Positions 15,928-25,472 of a DNA stretch of 34,001 nucleotides are shown piece by piece. This stretch comes from Alphaproteobacteria bacterium (lineage in GTDB: Bacteria > Pseudomonadota > Alphaproteobacteria > Caulobacterales > Caulobacteraceae). The notes below the pieces were generated by a model. That model was given only the letters and a program-made list of their open reading frames with translations, was not told the DNA's origin and searched no databases. Position numbers and translations under genes: made by a program. How positions within the stretch are numbered: position 1 is the first letter of the stretch; each line of letters starts with the position of its first letter. Where the stretch lies: the NCBI GenBank assembly GCA_018826885.1, contig JAHJYN010000172.1, positions 1-34,001 on the forward strand, given 5' to 3'.

Positions 15928-17796
15928 ATGTCCCCGGCCATGAACACGTTCGACGTCATCGTCATCGGGGGAGGGCACGCCGGCTGTGAAGCTGCGGCCG
16001 CCTCGGCACGCGCCGGGGCCCGGACCGTTCTGCTGACCCAGCGCCTCGATACCATCGGCGAGATGAGCTGCAACCCGGCCATCGGCGGTCTGGGCAAGGG
16101 CCATCTGGTGCGCGAGATCGACGCCATGGACGGCATCATGGGGCGCCTCGCCGATGTGTCGGGCATCCAGTTCCGCATGCTGAACCGGTCGAAGGGCGCA
16201 GCGGTACAAGGGCCGAGGTCCCAGATTGACCGTCGCCTCTATCGCGAAGCCATGCAGGCCGAACTGGCCGCTACCCCCAATCTGACCCTGATGGGCGGCA
16301 CGGCCGCGCGCCTGATCGTCGACGGCGCCCGCGTCGTCGGCATTGAGACCGAGGCCGGGGAGACCGTTCGCGCCGCCGCCGTGGTTCTGACGACCGGCAC
16401 CTTCCTGAACGGGGTCATCCATCGTGGCGATCTGCGCATCCCGGCGGGGCGTCATGGCGAGGCGCCCTCGACCGGCCTGGCCGCGGACCTGCATGCCGCG
16501 GGGCTGGCGCTGGGTCGGCTCAAGACCGGCACGCCCGCCCGGCTGGATGGGCGCACCATCGCCTGGGATCGACTGGAGATGCAGGCCGCGGACGCCGAGC
16601 CTGTGCCCTTCAGCTTCCTGACGGACCGGATCAGCGTGCCCCAGATCGCGTGCGGCATCACCCATACGACCGAAGAGACCCACCGCATCATCGCCGGGAA
16701 CCTGGGCGAAAGCGCCGTCTATGGCGGGCATCTGTCCGGACGGGGCCCGCGCTACTGCCCCTCGATCGAGGACAAGGTGGTCCGCTTCGCCGACAAGACC
16801 AGCCACCAGATCTTCCTTGAACCCGAGGGGCTGGACGATCCGACCGTCTATCCAAACGGCATCTCGACCTCGGTCTCGGAAGCCACCCAGGACGCCTTCC
16901 TCAGGACCATTCCGGGCCTCGAGGCGGTTGAGGTGATCCGCTACGGCTATGCGATCGAGTATGACTATGTCGATCCGCGCGAGCTGCTGCCGACGCTGGA
17001 GGTCAAGGCCCGGCCCGGTCTCTATCTGGCCGGCCAGATCAATGGCACGACCGGCTATGAGGAGGCTGCGGCCCAAGGGCTGATGGCCGGGCTGAATGCC
17101 GCCCGTGCGGCCGGCGGACAGGACGCGGTGATCCTGCGACGCGATCAGGCCTATATCGGCGTGATGATCGACGATCTGGTCACACGGGGTGTGACCGAGC
17201 CCTACCGCATGTTCACCAGTCGGGCCGAATACCGGTTGAGCCTCCGGGCCGACAATGCCGACCGCCGCCTGACGCCGCTCGCTATGGAGCTGGGGCTGGC
17301 CGGTTCTGAGCGCATGCGGGCCTTCACCGCAAAACGGGCCGAGCTGGACGACGTCCTGACCTGGGCGAACGAGACCCGGTTCACGCCCGGAGAGGCCAAA
17401 CGTCTGGGTATTCATGTGAACGCCGATGGCCAACGTCGGTCGGTGCAGGACCTTCTGGCCCATACCAACGTGAGCCTGGATCAGTTCCTGCCGGTGCGAC
17501 CGGACCTCGCGGACGTGAGCCCCGTGGTGCGCGATCAGTTGGCCATCGAGGCCCTCTATGCCGGCTATCTGGATCGCCAGTCGGCCGATGCCGAGGCGCT
17601 GCGGCGGGAAGAGGATCTGCGTCTGCCTGCCGACCTTGACTATGCGGGCATGGGCAGCCTGTCGACCGAGGTTCGGGAGAAGCTGGCCAAGGTTCGCCCC
17701 CTCACTCTGGGACAGGCGTCGCGTATCGAAGGCGTGACGCCCGGCGCGCTCACGGCCCTGTTGGCCCATGTGAAAAAGAGCCGGGTCGCGGCGTGA
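15928..17796 (+). CDS. mnmG: tRNA uridine-5-carboxymethylaminomethyl modification enzyme MnmG
   Basis: A 622-aa FAD-dependent partner of MnmE (formerly GidA). The FAD-binding [10 protein letters not shown] is at residues 14-23, followed by [14 protein letters not shown] and DAMDGIMG, both characteristic. TTGTFLNG, the central R-x-P-A-G-R region and [16 protein letters not shown] complete the signature. The C-terminal helical domain that contacts tRNA and MnmE reaches the end. An ATG at 15940 (MNTFDV) would also fit the family and remove four residues. The stop overlaps rsmG by 4 bp (GTGA). Confidence 0.96.
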   Translation: MSPAMNTFDVIVIGGGHAGCEAAAASARAGARTVLLTQRLDTIGEMSCNPAIGGLGKGHLVREIDAMDGIMGRLADVSGIQFRMLNRSKGAAVQGPRSQIDRRLYREAMQAELAATPNLTLMGGTAARLIVDGARVVGIETEAGETVRAAAVVLTTGTFLNGVIHRGDLRIPAGRHGEAPSTGLAADLHAAGLALGRLKTGTPARLDGRTIAWDRLEMQAADAEPVPFSFLTDRISVPQIACGITHTTEETHRIIAGNLGESAVYGGHLSGRGPRYCPSIEDKVVRFADKTSHQIFLEPEGLDDPTVYPNGISTSVSEATQDAFLRTIPGLEAVEVIRYGYAIEYDYVDPRELLPTLEVKARPGLYLAGQINGTTGYEEAAAQGLMAGLNAARAAGGQDAVILRRDQAYIGVMIDDLVTRGVTEPYRMFTSRAEYRLSLRADNADRRLTPLAMELGLAGSERMRAFTAKRAELDDVLTWANETRFTPGEAKRLGIHVNADGQRRSVQDLLAHTNVSLDQFLPVRPDLADVSPVVRDQLAIEALYAGYLDRQSADAEALRREEDLRLPADLDYAGMGSLSTEVREKLAKVRPLTLGQASRIEGVTPGALTALLAHVKKSRVAA

Positions 17797-18425
17797 CGGT
17801 TCGCACGCGAGAGGAGTTCCAGACCCGCACCGGTGCCTCCGTCGACCGGATGGCCGAGCTGGACCGCTTCCGGGACATGCTGGCCGAGACCAATGCGGTG
17901 ATGAATCTGGTGGGCCCGGATACGCTGCCGGACTTCTGGTCACGACACGCCTGGGACAGTGCGCAGCTGCTCGCGATGGCGCCGGAGGCCAAAACCTGGG
18001 CGGATCTGGGGGCCGGTGCGGGCTTCCCCGGTTTGATTCTGGCCATACTGCTCAAGGACAACCCCGACGCCCATATCTGGCTGATCGACAGTCTCGGCAA
18101 ACGATGTCGTTTCCTGTCCGCTGTTGTTGAAACGCTGGAATTGCCGGCCACGGTGATCCACGGTCGCGCCGAAGACCAGAAGGATATCGCCGTCGATGTC
18201 GTGACGGCCCGGGCGGTCGCCCCGATGGAGCGGCTGCTCGGTTATGCACAGCCCTATATGAAACGCGGTGCACAAGCCGTGTTTCTCAAGGGGGAACGGG
18301 CGGAGGAGGAGTTGCGCGAGGCGCGGAAATCCTGGCAATTCACCCATGAACTCTGGCCGTCGCAAAGCGATCCCCGCGGCCGTATCGTCCATATCGGGAG
18401 TCTGCGCCGTGTCCGTTCTGTCTGA
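17793..18425 (+). CDS. rsmG: 16S rRNA m7G527 methyltransferase RsmG
   Basis: A 210-aa SAM-dependent methyltransferase (formerly GidB) that methylates N7 of G527 in the 530 loop of 16S rRNA. The SAM-binding motif [10 protein letters not shown] is at residues 71-80. The ERLLG helix and KGERAEEEL segment are also typical. It starts with GTG in overlap with mnmG and its end overlaps parA by 17 bp; mnmG-rsmG-parA-parB is a conserved near-origin series in many bacteria. Loss of the gene elsewhere gives low-level streptomycin resistance. Confidence 0.95.
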   Translation: MTVRTREEFQTRTGASVDRMAELDRFRDMLAETNAVMNLVGPDTLPDFWSRHAWDSAQLLAMAPEAKTWADLGAGAGFPGLILAILLKDNPDAHIWLIDSLGKRCRFLSAVVETLELPATVIHGRAEDQKDIAVDVVTARAVAPMERLLGYAQPYMKRGAQAVFLKGERAEEELREARKSWQFTHELWPSQSDPRGRIVHIGSLRRVRSV

Positions 18426-19233
18426 GACCAAGCCGGGACCGCGCGTGCTGGCGGTGTCCAACCAGAAGGGTGGCGTCGGCAAGACCACGACGGCAATCAA
18501 TCTGGGCACGGCCCTGGCCGCCATCGGCGAGAAGGTCCTGATCGTCGACATGGACCCCCAGGGCAATGCCTCGACGGGGCTCGGTGTTTCACGTGAAACA
18601 CGGCGCGTCACCATCTATGACGTCGTGACCGATGGTAGGGCCGTGGCCGAGGCGGCGGTCGAAACGGCCGTCCCGGGGCTCCACATCATCCCGTCGGATC
18701 CGGACATGTCGGGTGTCGAAATCGAGCTCAGTCAGGCAGACCGGCGATCCTTTCGGCTTCGCGACGCGCTTTTGGCGCATGGGCGCACCGGTCAGACACA
18801 GTATGACTATGTCCTGATCGACTGCCCGCCCTCGCTGAACCTGCTGACGCTCAACGCCATGGCGGCGGCCGATGCGGTTCTGGTGCCGCTGCAGTGCGAA
18901 TTCTTTGCGCTTGAGGGCCTGACCCAGCTGATGAAGACCATTGAGATGGTCCGCCAGAGCCTCAATCCCCGTCTGGAAATCCAGGGCCTGGTCCTGACCA
19001 TGTACGACCGGCGCAACGCCCTGTCGGGTCAGGTGGCCAATGATGTCCGGGCCCATTTTGGCGACAAGGTGTATGACGCGGTGATCCCGCGGAATGTGCG
19101 GGTGTCCGAGGCGCCGTCCTTCGGCAAGCCGGCCCTGATCTACGACCTCAAATGCGCGGGCAGTCAGGCCTATCTGAAGCTGGCGCGTGAAGTGGTCAAA
19201 CGCGAGCGCTCCCGTCGTCTGGCAGCGGCCTGA
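18409..19233 (+). CDS. parA: Chromosome-partitioning ATPase ParA
   Basis: A 274-aa Walker-type ATPase that forms a nucleoid gradient and moves ParB-parS complexes apart. The deviant Walker A KGGVGKTT is at residues 20-27, LIVDMDPQGNASTGLG follows, and the Walker B/switch region is DYVLIDCPPSL. PLQCEFFALEGL is conserved. The only start giving the usual short N-terminus is GTG at 18409, overlapping rsmG by 17 bp; an earlier start at 18268 would be antisense-like sequence inside rsmG. A perfect parS is embedded in the coding frame (18585-18600), encoding V-S-R-E-T at residues 60-64. Confidence 0.95.
   Translation: MSVLSETKPGPRVLAVSNQKGGVGKTTTAINLGTALAAIGEKVLIVDMDPQGNASTGLGVSRETRRVTIYDVVTDGRAVAEAAVETAVPGLHIIPSDPDMSGVEIELSQADRRSFRLRDALLAHGRTGQTQYDYVLIDCPPSLNLLTLNAMAAADAVLVPLQCEFFALEGLTQLMKTIEMVRQSLNPRLEIQGLVLTMYDRRNALSGQVANDVRAHFGDKVYDAVIPRNVRVSEAPSFGKPALIYDLKCAGSQAYLKLAREVVKRERSRRLAAA
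18585..18600. other. parS site 3 inside parA (perfect)
   Basis: TGTTTCACGTGAAACA, an exact match, within the parA reading frame and translated as Val-Ser-Arg-Glu-Thr right after the NASTGLG segment. Both protein and DNA-site constraints act on these bases. Confidence 0.95.
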
Positions 19234-19256
19234 GTAGCACAGCAGAAAGAGTCCAA

Positions 19257-20153
19257 GTGTCTGAACGTCAAAGAGGTCTGGGGCGCGGTCTGTCGGCCCT
19301 TCTGGGTGAGAATGTCGGGGAGCAGGCGGTTGCCGTGACCGGCGAGGGCGCGCCCGCCGGCGTGCGGATGCTGCCGATCGAGCTGCTGAGCCCCAATCCG
19401 GACCAGCCGCGCAAGCAATTCACCCCGGCCGATCTCGAGGAACTGACCGTTTCGATCCGCGACCGCGGCGTGCTTCAGCCCATTCTGGTTCGCGCCTGGC
19501 CGGGAGAGACGGACCGCTGGCAGATCATCGCCGGAGAGCGGCGCTGGCGCGCAGCCCAGGCGGCCCGCCTGACCAACGTACCGGTCATCGAGCGCCAGAT
19601 GGACGATGTCGAGGTTCTCGAGGTCGCGATCATCGAGAACGTCCAGCGGGCCGATCTCAACCCGATGGAAGAGGCCAATGCCTATGCCCAGCTGATGGAG
19701 CGGTTCGGGCGCACCCAGGACGCCGTCGCCGGCGTGGTCGGCAAAAGCCGCAGCCATGTGGCCAATACCCTCCGCCTGCTGCAGTTGCCGTCTCCCGTAC
19801 GCGAACATGTGATGGCCGGCCGGCTCAGCGCCGGTCACGCGCGCGCCCTGATCACGGCGCGCGACCCGGTGGCTCTGGCGGAAGAGGTTCTGGCCAAGGG
19901 GCTGAATGTCCGCCAGACCGAAATCCTGGCGCGTCAGGCAACGGAGGGCGAGCGGCCGGTGCGGCCCTCACAACGGGGTGGTGCCGCGAGCAGCGAGGCC
20001 TCGGCTGACATTGAAGCCCTGCAGCAGGATCTGGCCGACGCCTTGGGTATGAAGGTCGAGCTGGCGGATCGGGGCGGGAAGGGCGAGCTGACCCTGCGCT
20101 ACGCCAGCCTCGAACAGCTGGACGAACTGTGCCGTCGTTTGATGCGCCTTTGA
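19257..20153 (+). CDS. parB: Chromosome-partitioning CTPase ParB
   Basis: A 298-aa DNA-binding CTP switch that loads at parS, slides and condenses the origin region. The N-terminal ParA-activating segment is GLGRGLSALLG (7-17). The CTP-binding domain has the arginine-rich GERRWRAA at 93-100 and the I-I-E-N-V-Q-R-A-D-L-N motif. The helix-turn-helix region follows (about 150-180, SRSHVANTLRLLQLP), then GHARAL. The C-terminal dimerisation domain closes the protein after a short Gln/Ser-rich linker. The start is GTG, 23 bp after the parA stop, so the two are one operon. Confidence 0.95.
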   Translation: MSERQRGLGRGLSALLGENVGEQAVAVTGEGAPAGVRMLPIELLSPNPDQPRKQFTPADLEELTVSIRDRGVLQPILVRAWPGETDRWQIIAGERRWRAAQAARLTNVPVIERQMDDVEVLEVAIIENVQRADLNPMEEANAYAQLMERFGRTQDAVAGVVGKSRSHVANTLRLLQLPSPVREHVMAGRLSAGHARALITARDPVALAEEVLAKGLNVRQTEILARQATEGERPVRPSQRGGAASSEASADIEALQQDLADALGMKVELADRGGKGELTLRYASLEQLDELCRRLMRL

Positions 20154-20179
20154 TCGGGGGCGCGTGCTAGGGTGCGAGG

Positions 20180-20371
20180 ATGACAGACACGCCGACAAAC
20201 CCGACCGCTGAAGCCATGAAGCGGGCCCTTGCCGCCAAGAAGGCCGGTGGGGGCGGTGGTGCGGCCTCGTCCGGCGGCTTCAAACCCGCTCAGCACGAGG
20301 AGAAGAAGGTCGCGCGCCAGAGCGCGGCGGCAAACAAGCCGGCCTTCCGCAAGGCGTCCAAGCGCGGTTAA
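20180..20371 (+). CDS. Small basic, low-complexity hypothetical protein
   Basis: A 63-aa protein I cannot name. It is rich in Ala, Lys and Gly: a central Gly run (residues about 23-27), several lysine-rich stretches and a strongly basic end (FRKASKRG). It has no hydrophobic segment and is probably disordered. The start is 26 bp after the parB stop and is preceded by GCGAGG, so translation is plausible and it may be the last gene of the parAB unit. It could be a nucleic-acid-associated peptide, but that is only a guess from charge. Confidence 0.55.
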   Translation: MTDTPTNPTAEAMKRALAAKKAGGGGGAASSGGFKPAQHEEKKVARQSAAANKPAFRKASKRG

Positions 20372-20397
20372 GTCTCTGAACTATAAGAATATTTCAG

Positions 20398-21450
20398 CTA
20401 AAGCCCCAGCCTGCGGGCCCGGGCAGAAATCTCCAGAAACAGCCGCTCGGTGATCAACCGGTCGGGCAGGCCCGTGGTCTTGGTGCGCACCTCGGCCAGC
20501 GCCACGGCCTCGGTGACCTCCTGCAGGTCGCGGGTCGACCAGACCTTCACCTGCCGCAGGATTTCAGCTTCCTGCTTCCAGAAGACCCCCGCCGCCTTGG
20601 CGGCCTCGCGCGCGCCCTGACCCGAGGCAATGGCGGCCGAGATGCGCCGCAGCCGTCCCAGATGCTGGCCCGCGGCGCGGACCGCCGCGACCGCCGCCTC
20701 GCCTTCGGCAAAGGCCCGGCGCAAGCCCCCCTGACAGGCCGCCGCCTTGCCGCCAAAGGCCTGCTGGGCCGCGTCCTGAAACGAGGCCTGGGGCTCGACC
20801 CCCAGATGGGCCTCAAGCTCGGCCTCATCGATCTGACGGCCTGAGCCCGGGCCGATATAGAGGATCAGTCGCTCCAGCTCCTGACGCATCAGGCCGCGCT
20901 CCCGCGGCAGGCGGGCGACAAACCGGTCCAGCGCCTCGCGCGTCAGCCCGACATTGTCCGCCTGCAGGGCCTCGCGCGTCATCCGCGCGACATCGCCGGT
21001 CTCGTCCTCATAGCAGACGATGCCGACGGACCCTGACTGGCTCTCGGCCGCGCGGCGCAGCGCCGAATCCCGGCCCAGATTGCCCGCCTCGATCACCCAG
21101 ACGGCATCGGGGTTGTACTGGCCGTCGGCGTGGCCCTTGAGGACGGCCGCCAGCGCCTTTTCCTGCGGCACGCGCTCGCCGCCGAGGCGCAATCGCACCA
21201 GACGCCGCCCACCCATCATCGACAGGGCCGACAGGGCGTCTTCCAGCCGGCCATCGTCCGCCTCGACATCGGTCTCGGTCAGCAGGGAGACGTTGAAGGG
21301 GTCATTGAGGTCCGGGGTGACGGTCTTGCACAGCCGTTCGGCACGCTCGCCGACGCCCGAGCGGTCACGCCCGTGGATCAGGACCACCCGCACCGACGGG
21401 TCGGGGGACTTGAGGAAGCGCTCGATCTCCGGAGCCTTGGAGAGCTGCAT
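20398..21450 (-). CDS. holA: DNA polymerase III subunit delta
   Basis: A 350-aa subunit of the clamp loader that opens the beta sliding clamp. It starts MQLSKAPEIERFLKSP, and its first domain has the degenerate nucleotide-binding VVLIHGRDRSGVGERAERL near 21-39. The middle has the L-x-L-x-x-E-R-L-x-L-Y pattern typical of delta (LERLILYIGPG). Length matches the family. It follows lptE after 9 bp in the leftward leuS-lptE-holA unit, the usual order in proteobacteria. It is convergent with the small gene behind parB. Confidence 0.93.
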   Translation of the reverse strand: MQLSKAPEIERFLKSPDPSVRVVLIHGRDRSGVGERAERLCKTVTPDLNDPFNVSLLTETDVEADDGRLEDALSALSMMGGRRLVRLRLGGERVPQEKALAAVLKGHADGQYNPDAVWVIEAGNLGRDSALRRAAESQSGSVGIVCYEDETGDVARMTREALQADNVGLTREALDRFVARLPRERGLMRQELERLILYIGPGSGRQIDEAELEAHLGVEPQASFQDAAQQAFGGKAAACQGGLRRAFAEGEAAVAAVRAAGQHLGRLRRISAAIASGQGAREAAKAAGVFWKQEAEILRQVKVWSTRDLQEVTEAVALAEVRTKTTGLPDRLITERLFLEISARARRLGL

Positions 21451-21459
21451 GGCCCCGGA

Positions 21460-21966
21460 TCAGGGGCGGGCCGGGGCGGTCGGGCACACGGCGTGGAACA
21501 GGGCCAGACGGATCCGCTGGGCGAGGGCTTCGGCGGCGCGCTCCTCAGCGTCCTCCTGGGCCGCGATTGCGGCATAGGGCTGGTCCGAAACGGCATAGGT
21601 GACCGTGACCGTCTCGCTACCGGCCAGCGCCTCGCCCCCCGACAGGGGAGTCAGCGTCCACTGACCGATGAGCGTCATCTCATAGCGGGCAGCGGTGTCG
21701 TCGATCCGTCGGCCCAGTGGCCTGCGGGACGGGTCCAGCGTCACGTCCAGCCGCCATTCGGGCGCGAGGGCGCGATCATACAGCAGGGCATCTTCCAGCC
21801 GTTCGCGCAGCCGATAGCCCAGACGGGTGTCGGGGGTTTCAACGGCAATGCGCGACAGGCCGGCCGTGGTCGCCTCGCCATACAGGGGGGTGAAGCCGCA
21901 GGCCGAAACGACCAGCATCAGGGCCGCAGCCCCGCCCAGCCACAGGCCGCGCAGGCCCCCGGTCAT
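21460..21966 (-). CDS. lptE: LPS-assembly lipoprotein LptE
   Basis: A 168-aa outer-membrane lipoprotein that plugs the LptD barrel in lipopolysaccharide export. The signal peptide ends at a lipobox with Cys23 (VVSACGF), followed by TPLYG, the classic LptE start. The remaining residues form alternating strands with [11 protein letters not shown]. It overlaps leuS by 4 bp and precedes holA; leuS-lptE-holA is a conserved gene order that supports the call even though sequence similarity in this family is low. Confidence 0.92.
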   Translation of the reverse strand: MTGGLRGLWLGGAAALMLVVSACGFTPLYGEATTAGLSRIAVETPDTRLGYRLRERLEDALLYDRALAPEWRLDVTLDPSRRPLGRRIDDTAARYEMTLIGQWTLTPLSGGEALAGSETVTVTYAVSDQPYAAIAAQEDAEERAAEALAQRIRLALFHAVCPTAPARP

Positions 21967-24536
21967 CCTGCCACCAGATTGACGATACGATCGGGCACCA
22001 CGATCACCTTTTTGACCGACAGACCATTGGCTTCAAGGTAGGCGCGCACGGCGGGATTGGCCAGCGCCTCGGCCTCGACGGCCTTGGGATCGGCCCCGCG
22101 CGGCATGACGATTTCGCCGCGCTTCTTGCCGCCGATCTGGACGGGCAGAGTCAGCTCGTCGTCGGCCGCGAGCGCCGGGTCCCACTGGGGCCAGGGGGCG
22201 TCGAGGACCATCCCGTCCTCGCCCAGCGCCGACCAGCACTCCTCGGCCAGGTGGGGGGTAAAGGGCGCGATCAGGCGGGCGAAGGCCGACAGGGCCTCGT
22301 GCCGGGCCGCACCGCCGGCGCTTGCATGGGCGCGCAGGGTCGACAGGAAGCCATACAGTTTTGCGATGGCCGAGTTGAAGCGGAAGCCTTCGACGCCTTC
22401 GGTGACGGCCTTGATCGCCTTGTGGGTCTCGCGGCGCAGGGCCAGATCGGCCTCGCCCTGATCGGGAGCGGAGGCGTCAAAGCCGTCGAACTCGGCCCAG
22501 ACGCGCTGGACGAAGCGACCGGCGCCTTCCAGACCGCCGGTGGTCCACTGGACATCGCGCTCAGGCGGGCTGTCGGACAGAACGAACAGCCGCCCGGCAT
22601 CGACGCCGTGGCTGTCGAGGATCTCCTGCGGCGCCACCACATTCTTCTTGGACTTCGACATCTTCTCGATGTCGCCGATCGACAGGGTCTCGCCGGTCGA
22701 CAGGCGGGTCGCGACGCGCTGGCCGTCCACGGTCTCGAGGCGGACGTCGGTTGGTTCGACCCAGGCGCCGGCCTCGGTGCGGTAGGTCTCGTGGACCACC
22801 ATCCCCTGGGTGAACAGGCCGGCGAAGGGCTCCTTCACCGACATCATGCCTGCGTCCGACAGGGCGCGGCTGATGAAGCGGGCATAGAGCAGGTGCAGGA
22901 CCGCGTGCTCGACCCCGCCGATATACTGATCGACGGGCAGCCAGTGGTCGGCGGCGGCCTTATTGATCGGCGCCTCCGCCTTCGGATCGGTGAAGCGGGC
23001 GAAATACCAGCTGGAATCGACGAAGGTGTCGAGCGTGTCGGTCTCGCGCACCGCCTCGGCGTCGCAGGAGGGGCAGCGGACGTGCTTCCAGCTCGGGTGC
23101 CGGTCCAGCGGATTGCCCGGTTTGTCGAACGTGACATCCTCGGGCAGCACCACCGGCAGCTGGTCAGCCGGCACCGGCACCGCGCCGCACGACGGACAGT
23201 GGATGACCGGGATCGGACAGCCCCAGTAGCGCTGGCGGCTGACACCCCAGTCGCGCAGGCGGTACAGGGTCTTGCCTTCGCCGGCCCCGGCCGCCTCGAC
23301 GCGGGCAATCACCTCGGCCTTGGCGTCGGCGATCGCCTTGCCGTTCAGGAAGTCCGAATTGAACAGGGTGCCGGGCCCGGTATAGGCCTCGCCCGCCACG
23401 TCAAAGTCGTCGCCCGCGCCCTCGGGCCGGACCACCGGCAGCACCGGCAAGCCATATTTACGCGCAAACTCCAGATCCCGCTGGTCGTGGGCCGGACAGG
23501 CGAAGATGGCGCCCGTGCCGTATTCCGAAAGGATGAAGTTGGCGATCCAGACCGGGATCTCCTCGCCGGTGAAGGGATGGCGGACCTTCAGACCCGTATC
23601 GCGGCCGATCTTTTCGGCCTGTTCGATCTCGGCCTCGGACGTGCCGCCCCGGCGGCATTCGGCCACGAATTCCGCGACGGCAGGATCGGCCCCGGCCAGT
23701 TGCTTCGACAGCGGATGATCCGGCGCCAGACCCAGGAAGGACGCCCCGAACAGGGTGTCGGGTCGGGTCGTATAGATGTCGATGCCACCCTCGAACCCCT
23801 TGGGCGGGGTGCCGGCAAAGGCCCAGGTCATCTGCAGGCCGCTGGACCGTCCGATCCAGTTTTCCTGCATGGTCCGCACCTTGTCGGGCCAGCGATCCAG
23901 CGTCTTCAGCCCGTCGATCAGGTCATCGGCATAGTCGGTGATCCGCAGGAACCACTGGTTCAGCTTGCGTTTTTCGACCAAGGCGCCCGAGCGCCAGCCG
24001 CGCCCGTCGATCACCTGCTCATTGGCCAGAACCGTATTGTCGACCGGATCCCAGTTGACGACCGAATCCTTGCGATAGACCAGACCGCGCTTCAGCAGCT
24101 CCAGGAACCAGGCCTGCTGCTTGCCGTAATAGGCCGGATCACAGGTCGCGAACTCGCGCGACCAGTCCAGCGACAGGCCCAGCAGCTTCAGCTGATCGCG
24201 CATGGTGGCGATGTTGGACCAGGTCCATTCGCCGGGGTGGACGCCGCGCTCCATGGCGGCGTTCTCGGCCGGCATGCCGAAGGCGTCCCAGCCCATGGGG
24301 TGCAGCACCTCAAAGCCCCGGGCCCGTTTGAAGCGGGCCACCACATCGCCCATCACATAGTTGCGCGCATGGCCCATGTGGATGTTGCCCGACGGATAGG
24401 GAAACATCTCGAGCACATAGTATTTGGGCTTGCCGGTCGGCGTGCCGGAATCGAACGCCGGGTTGGTGAAGGCGTCAGCCTCGCGCCAGCGGTCCTGCTG
24501 GCGGGGCTCGGCGGTCTTGGGGTCGTAACGGGCCAC
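21963..24536 (-). CDS. leuS: Leucyl-tRNA synthetase
   Basis: An 857-aa class I synthetase charging tRNA-Leu. The HIGH equivalent is HMGH (53-56) in [19 protein letters not shown] is at 625-629. The editing domain (about 220-420) has the [10 protein letters not shown] motif needed for removing mischarged amino acids. Two CPSC-type cysteine pairs lie in the zinc-like insert (residues about 440-500). The start is GTG at 24536 with AAGGAG (24549-24554, minus strand) 12 bp upstream. A large antisense open frame covers the whole gene but is an artefact of the GC-rich third codon position. Confidence 0.97.
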   Translation of the reverse strand: MARYDPKTAEPRQQDRWREADAFTNPAFDSGTPTGKPKYYVLEMFPYPSGNIHMGHARNYVMGDVVARFKRARGFEVLHPMGWDAFGMPAENAAMERGVHPGEWTWSNIATMRDQLKLLGLSLDWSREFATCDPAYYGKQQAWFLELLKRGLVYRKDSVVNWDPVDNTVLANEQVIDGRGWRSGALVEKRKLNQWFLRITDYADDLIDGLKTLDRWPDKVRTMQENWIGRSSGLQMTWAFAGTPPKGFEGGIDIYTTRPDTLFGASFLGLAPDHPLSKQLAGADPAVAEFVAECRRGGTSEAEIEQAEKIGRDTGLKVRHPFTGEEIPVWIANFILSEYGTGAIFACPAHDQRDLEFARKYGLPVLPVVRPEGAGDDFDVAGEAYTGPGTLFNSDFLNGKAIADAKAEVIARVEAAGAGEGKTLYRLRDWGVSRQRYWGCPIPVIHCPSCGAVPVPADQLPVVLPEDVTFDKPGNPLDRHPSWKHVRCPSCDAEAVRETDTLDTFVDSSWYFARFTDPKAEAPINKAAADHWLPVDQYIGGVEHAVLHLLYARFISRALSDAGMMSVKEPFAGLFTQGMVVHETYRTEAGAWVEPTDVRLETVDGQRVATRLSTGETLSIGDIEKMSKSKKNVVAPQEILDSHGVDAGRLFVLSDSPPERDVQWTTGGLEGAGRFVQRVWAEFDGFDASAPDQGEADLALRRETHKAIKAVTEGVEGFRFNSAIAKLYGFLSTLRAHASAGGAARHEALSAFARLIAPFTPHLAEECWSALGEDGMVLDAPWPQWDPALAADDELTLPVQIGGKKRGEIVMPRGADPKAVEAEALANPAVRAYLEANGLSVKKVIVVPDRIVNLVAG

Positions 24537-24560
24537 GCGAAAGAGGGCTCCTTGAACGAG

Positions 24561-24578
24561 CCCGGCGCGGGCCGGGCC
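24561..24578 (-). other. GC-rich hairpin in the leuS leader
   Basis: GCCCGGC (24561-24567) and GCCGGGC (24572-24578) form a perfect 7-bp stem with a 4-base loop, just 6 bases upstream of the leuS ribosome-binding site. It could modulate translation, but I see no peptide leader or T-box features. Confidence 0.3.
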
Positions 24579-24633
24579 CGGATGCGTCGGTCGGGAGAGA
24601 CGAGGCCCCGTTCAGGGCCCGTCAGATCGGGCG

Positions 24634-24651
24634 CGGGGGCGGCTGCCCCCG
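24634..24651 (-). terminator. GC-rich hairpin behind the DUF3576 gene
   Basis: CGGGGGC (24634-24640) and GCCCCCG (24645-24651), loop GGCT, lie 4 bases after the stop of the leftward DUF3576 gene. The stem is strong but lacks a U-tract, so its use as a terminator is inferred from its position. Confidence 0.45.
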
Positions 24652-24655
24652 ACAG

Positions 24656-25114
24656 TCAGCGGGCGTCGGCGAGGTTGAGCTGGCGCGCGCGCGTCAGGAT
24701 CGCGTTCTCGAGGTCCGTTTCGGTCTGCGGATCGACCGGGGCGGCCGTCCACTGGCCGTCGGCGCCGCGCACCTGCTTGACCACCGACACGTTCAGGGCG
24801 TCGGCCCGAAGGCGGGTGTCGAGAATGAAGACGGTGGCCTTGAACCGCTCGTTCGGAGCGGCAGGGTCCGAATACCAGTCATAATTGATCACGCCGCCCC
24901 AGGGGTCGGCGCTGGCCAGCGGCATGAAGCTGAGCGTATCCAGCGAGGCGCGCCACAGATAGGCATTCACCCCGATACCGACGGACGGGGCGCTGGACGG
25001 CGCCGCATTGTCCGAACCGCCGATGATCGGGATCGAACTACATCCGGCCACGGCCAGGCTCGATGCCATCAGGACCATTGCTGCGCCGCGAACCACAGCC
25101 GACTGGGTGGCCAT
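24656..25114 (-). CDS. DUF3576-domain lipoprotein
   Basis: A 152-aa envelope lipoprotein. The signal peptide ends at Cys25 in AVAGCSS. The mature part includes GIGVNAYLWRASLDTLSFMPLASADPWGGVI, YDWYSDP and ERFKATVFILD, which are diagnostic for the DUF3576 family of alphaproteobacteria. The function is unknown; the hydrophobic aromatic strands suggest a beta-rich periplasmic fold. The upstream promoter at 25204-25227 fits the Caulobacter consensus, and a hairpin follows the stop, so the gene may be its own unit in front of leuS. Confidence 0.85.
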   Translation of the reverse strand: MATQSAVVRGAAMVLMASSLAVAGCSSIPIIGGSDNAAPSSAPSVGIGVNAYLWRASLDTLSFMPLASADPWGGVINYDWYSDPAAPNERFKATVFILDTRLRADALNVSVVKQVRGADGQWTAAPVDPQTETDLENAILTRARQLNLADAR

Positions 25115-25472
25115 TCAGGACTCTCCGTTCAGATTCAACCTCATCGCTCCCGGACAGAAGCGTATGCGTCGCCCCGGATCACGCAGACCCGAAACTGTTC
25201 GTCCTATAGCACGGGGAAAAGGGGCAAAGACAAGGCAAAGCCGCATCCGGGGCCCGGCGCGCGACTCGCCAGCGGGGAGACGGGTTCCAGGCCGGAATTC
25301 GCGTGACGCTTGCGCCACAGGCCGCAACGGAGTCGGCCCGCGCGCAACCCTTGGCTCCGGTTTGCATTGACCGTCCATGCGGCCAGTGTCTTAGTTTCAG
25401 GTCAGAAAGCGCCGGGATCGGCTTTTGCCGGTCGCTGACGCCAATCAGAGTCGAAGGCTCGAAGGGCAGGAC
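25115..25472. other. Intergenic region between divergent DUF3576 and NtrZ-like genes
   Basis: 358 bp with no convincing gene. It contains the candidate leftward promoter at 25204-25227 and a possible rightward -35 TTGACCG (25367-25373) with a weak GTCTTAG at about 25388-25394. Small open frames here are on both strands but lack conserved features. Confidence 0.4.
25204..25227 (-). promoter_or_regulatory. Candidate promoter of the DUF3576 gene
   Basis: Read leftward, TTGCCCC (25221-25227) and GCTATAG (25204-25210) are 10 bp apart, close to the Caulobacter housekeeping pattern TTGACGS-N10-14-GCTANAWC. The position is about 90 bp upstream of the DUF3576 start. Assigned by eye. Confidence 0.45.

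Noticed and set aside
15880-17943. 687-aa open frame opposite mnmG
   Set aside because: It is antisense to a complete mnmG and shows no recognisable domain.
24537-24655. Leucine-responsive leader or T-box for leuS
   Set aside because: Only GC-rich hairpins are visible; no leader peptide with Leu codons and no T-box motif, which is rare in this class anyway.
22251-24884. 877-aa open frame opposite leuS
   Set aside because: It is antisense to an intact leuS with all motifs; long antisense frames are usual at this GC content.
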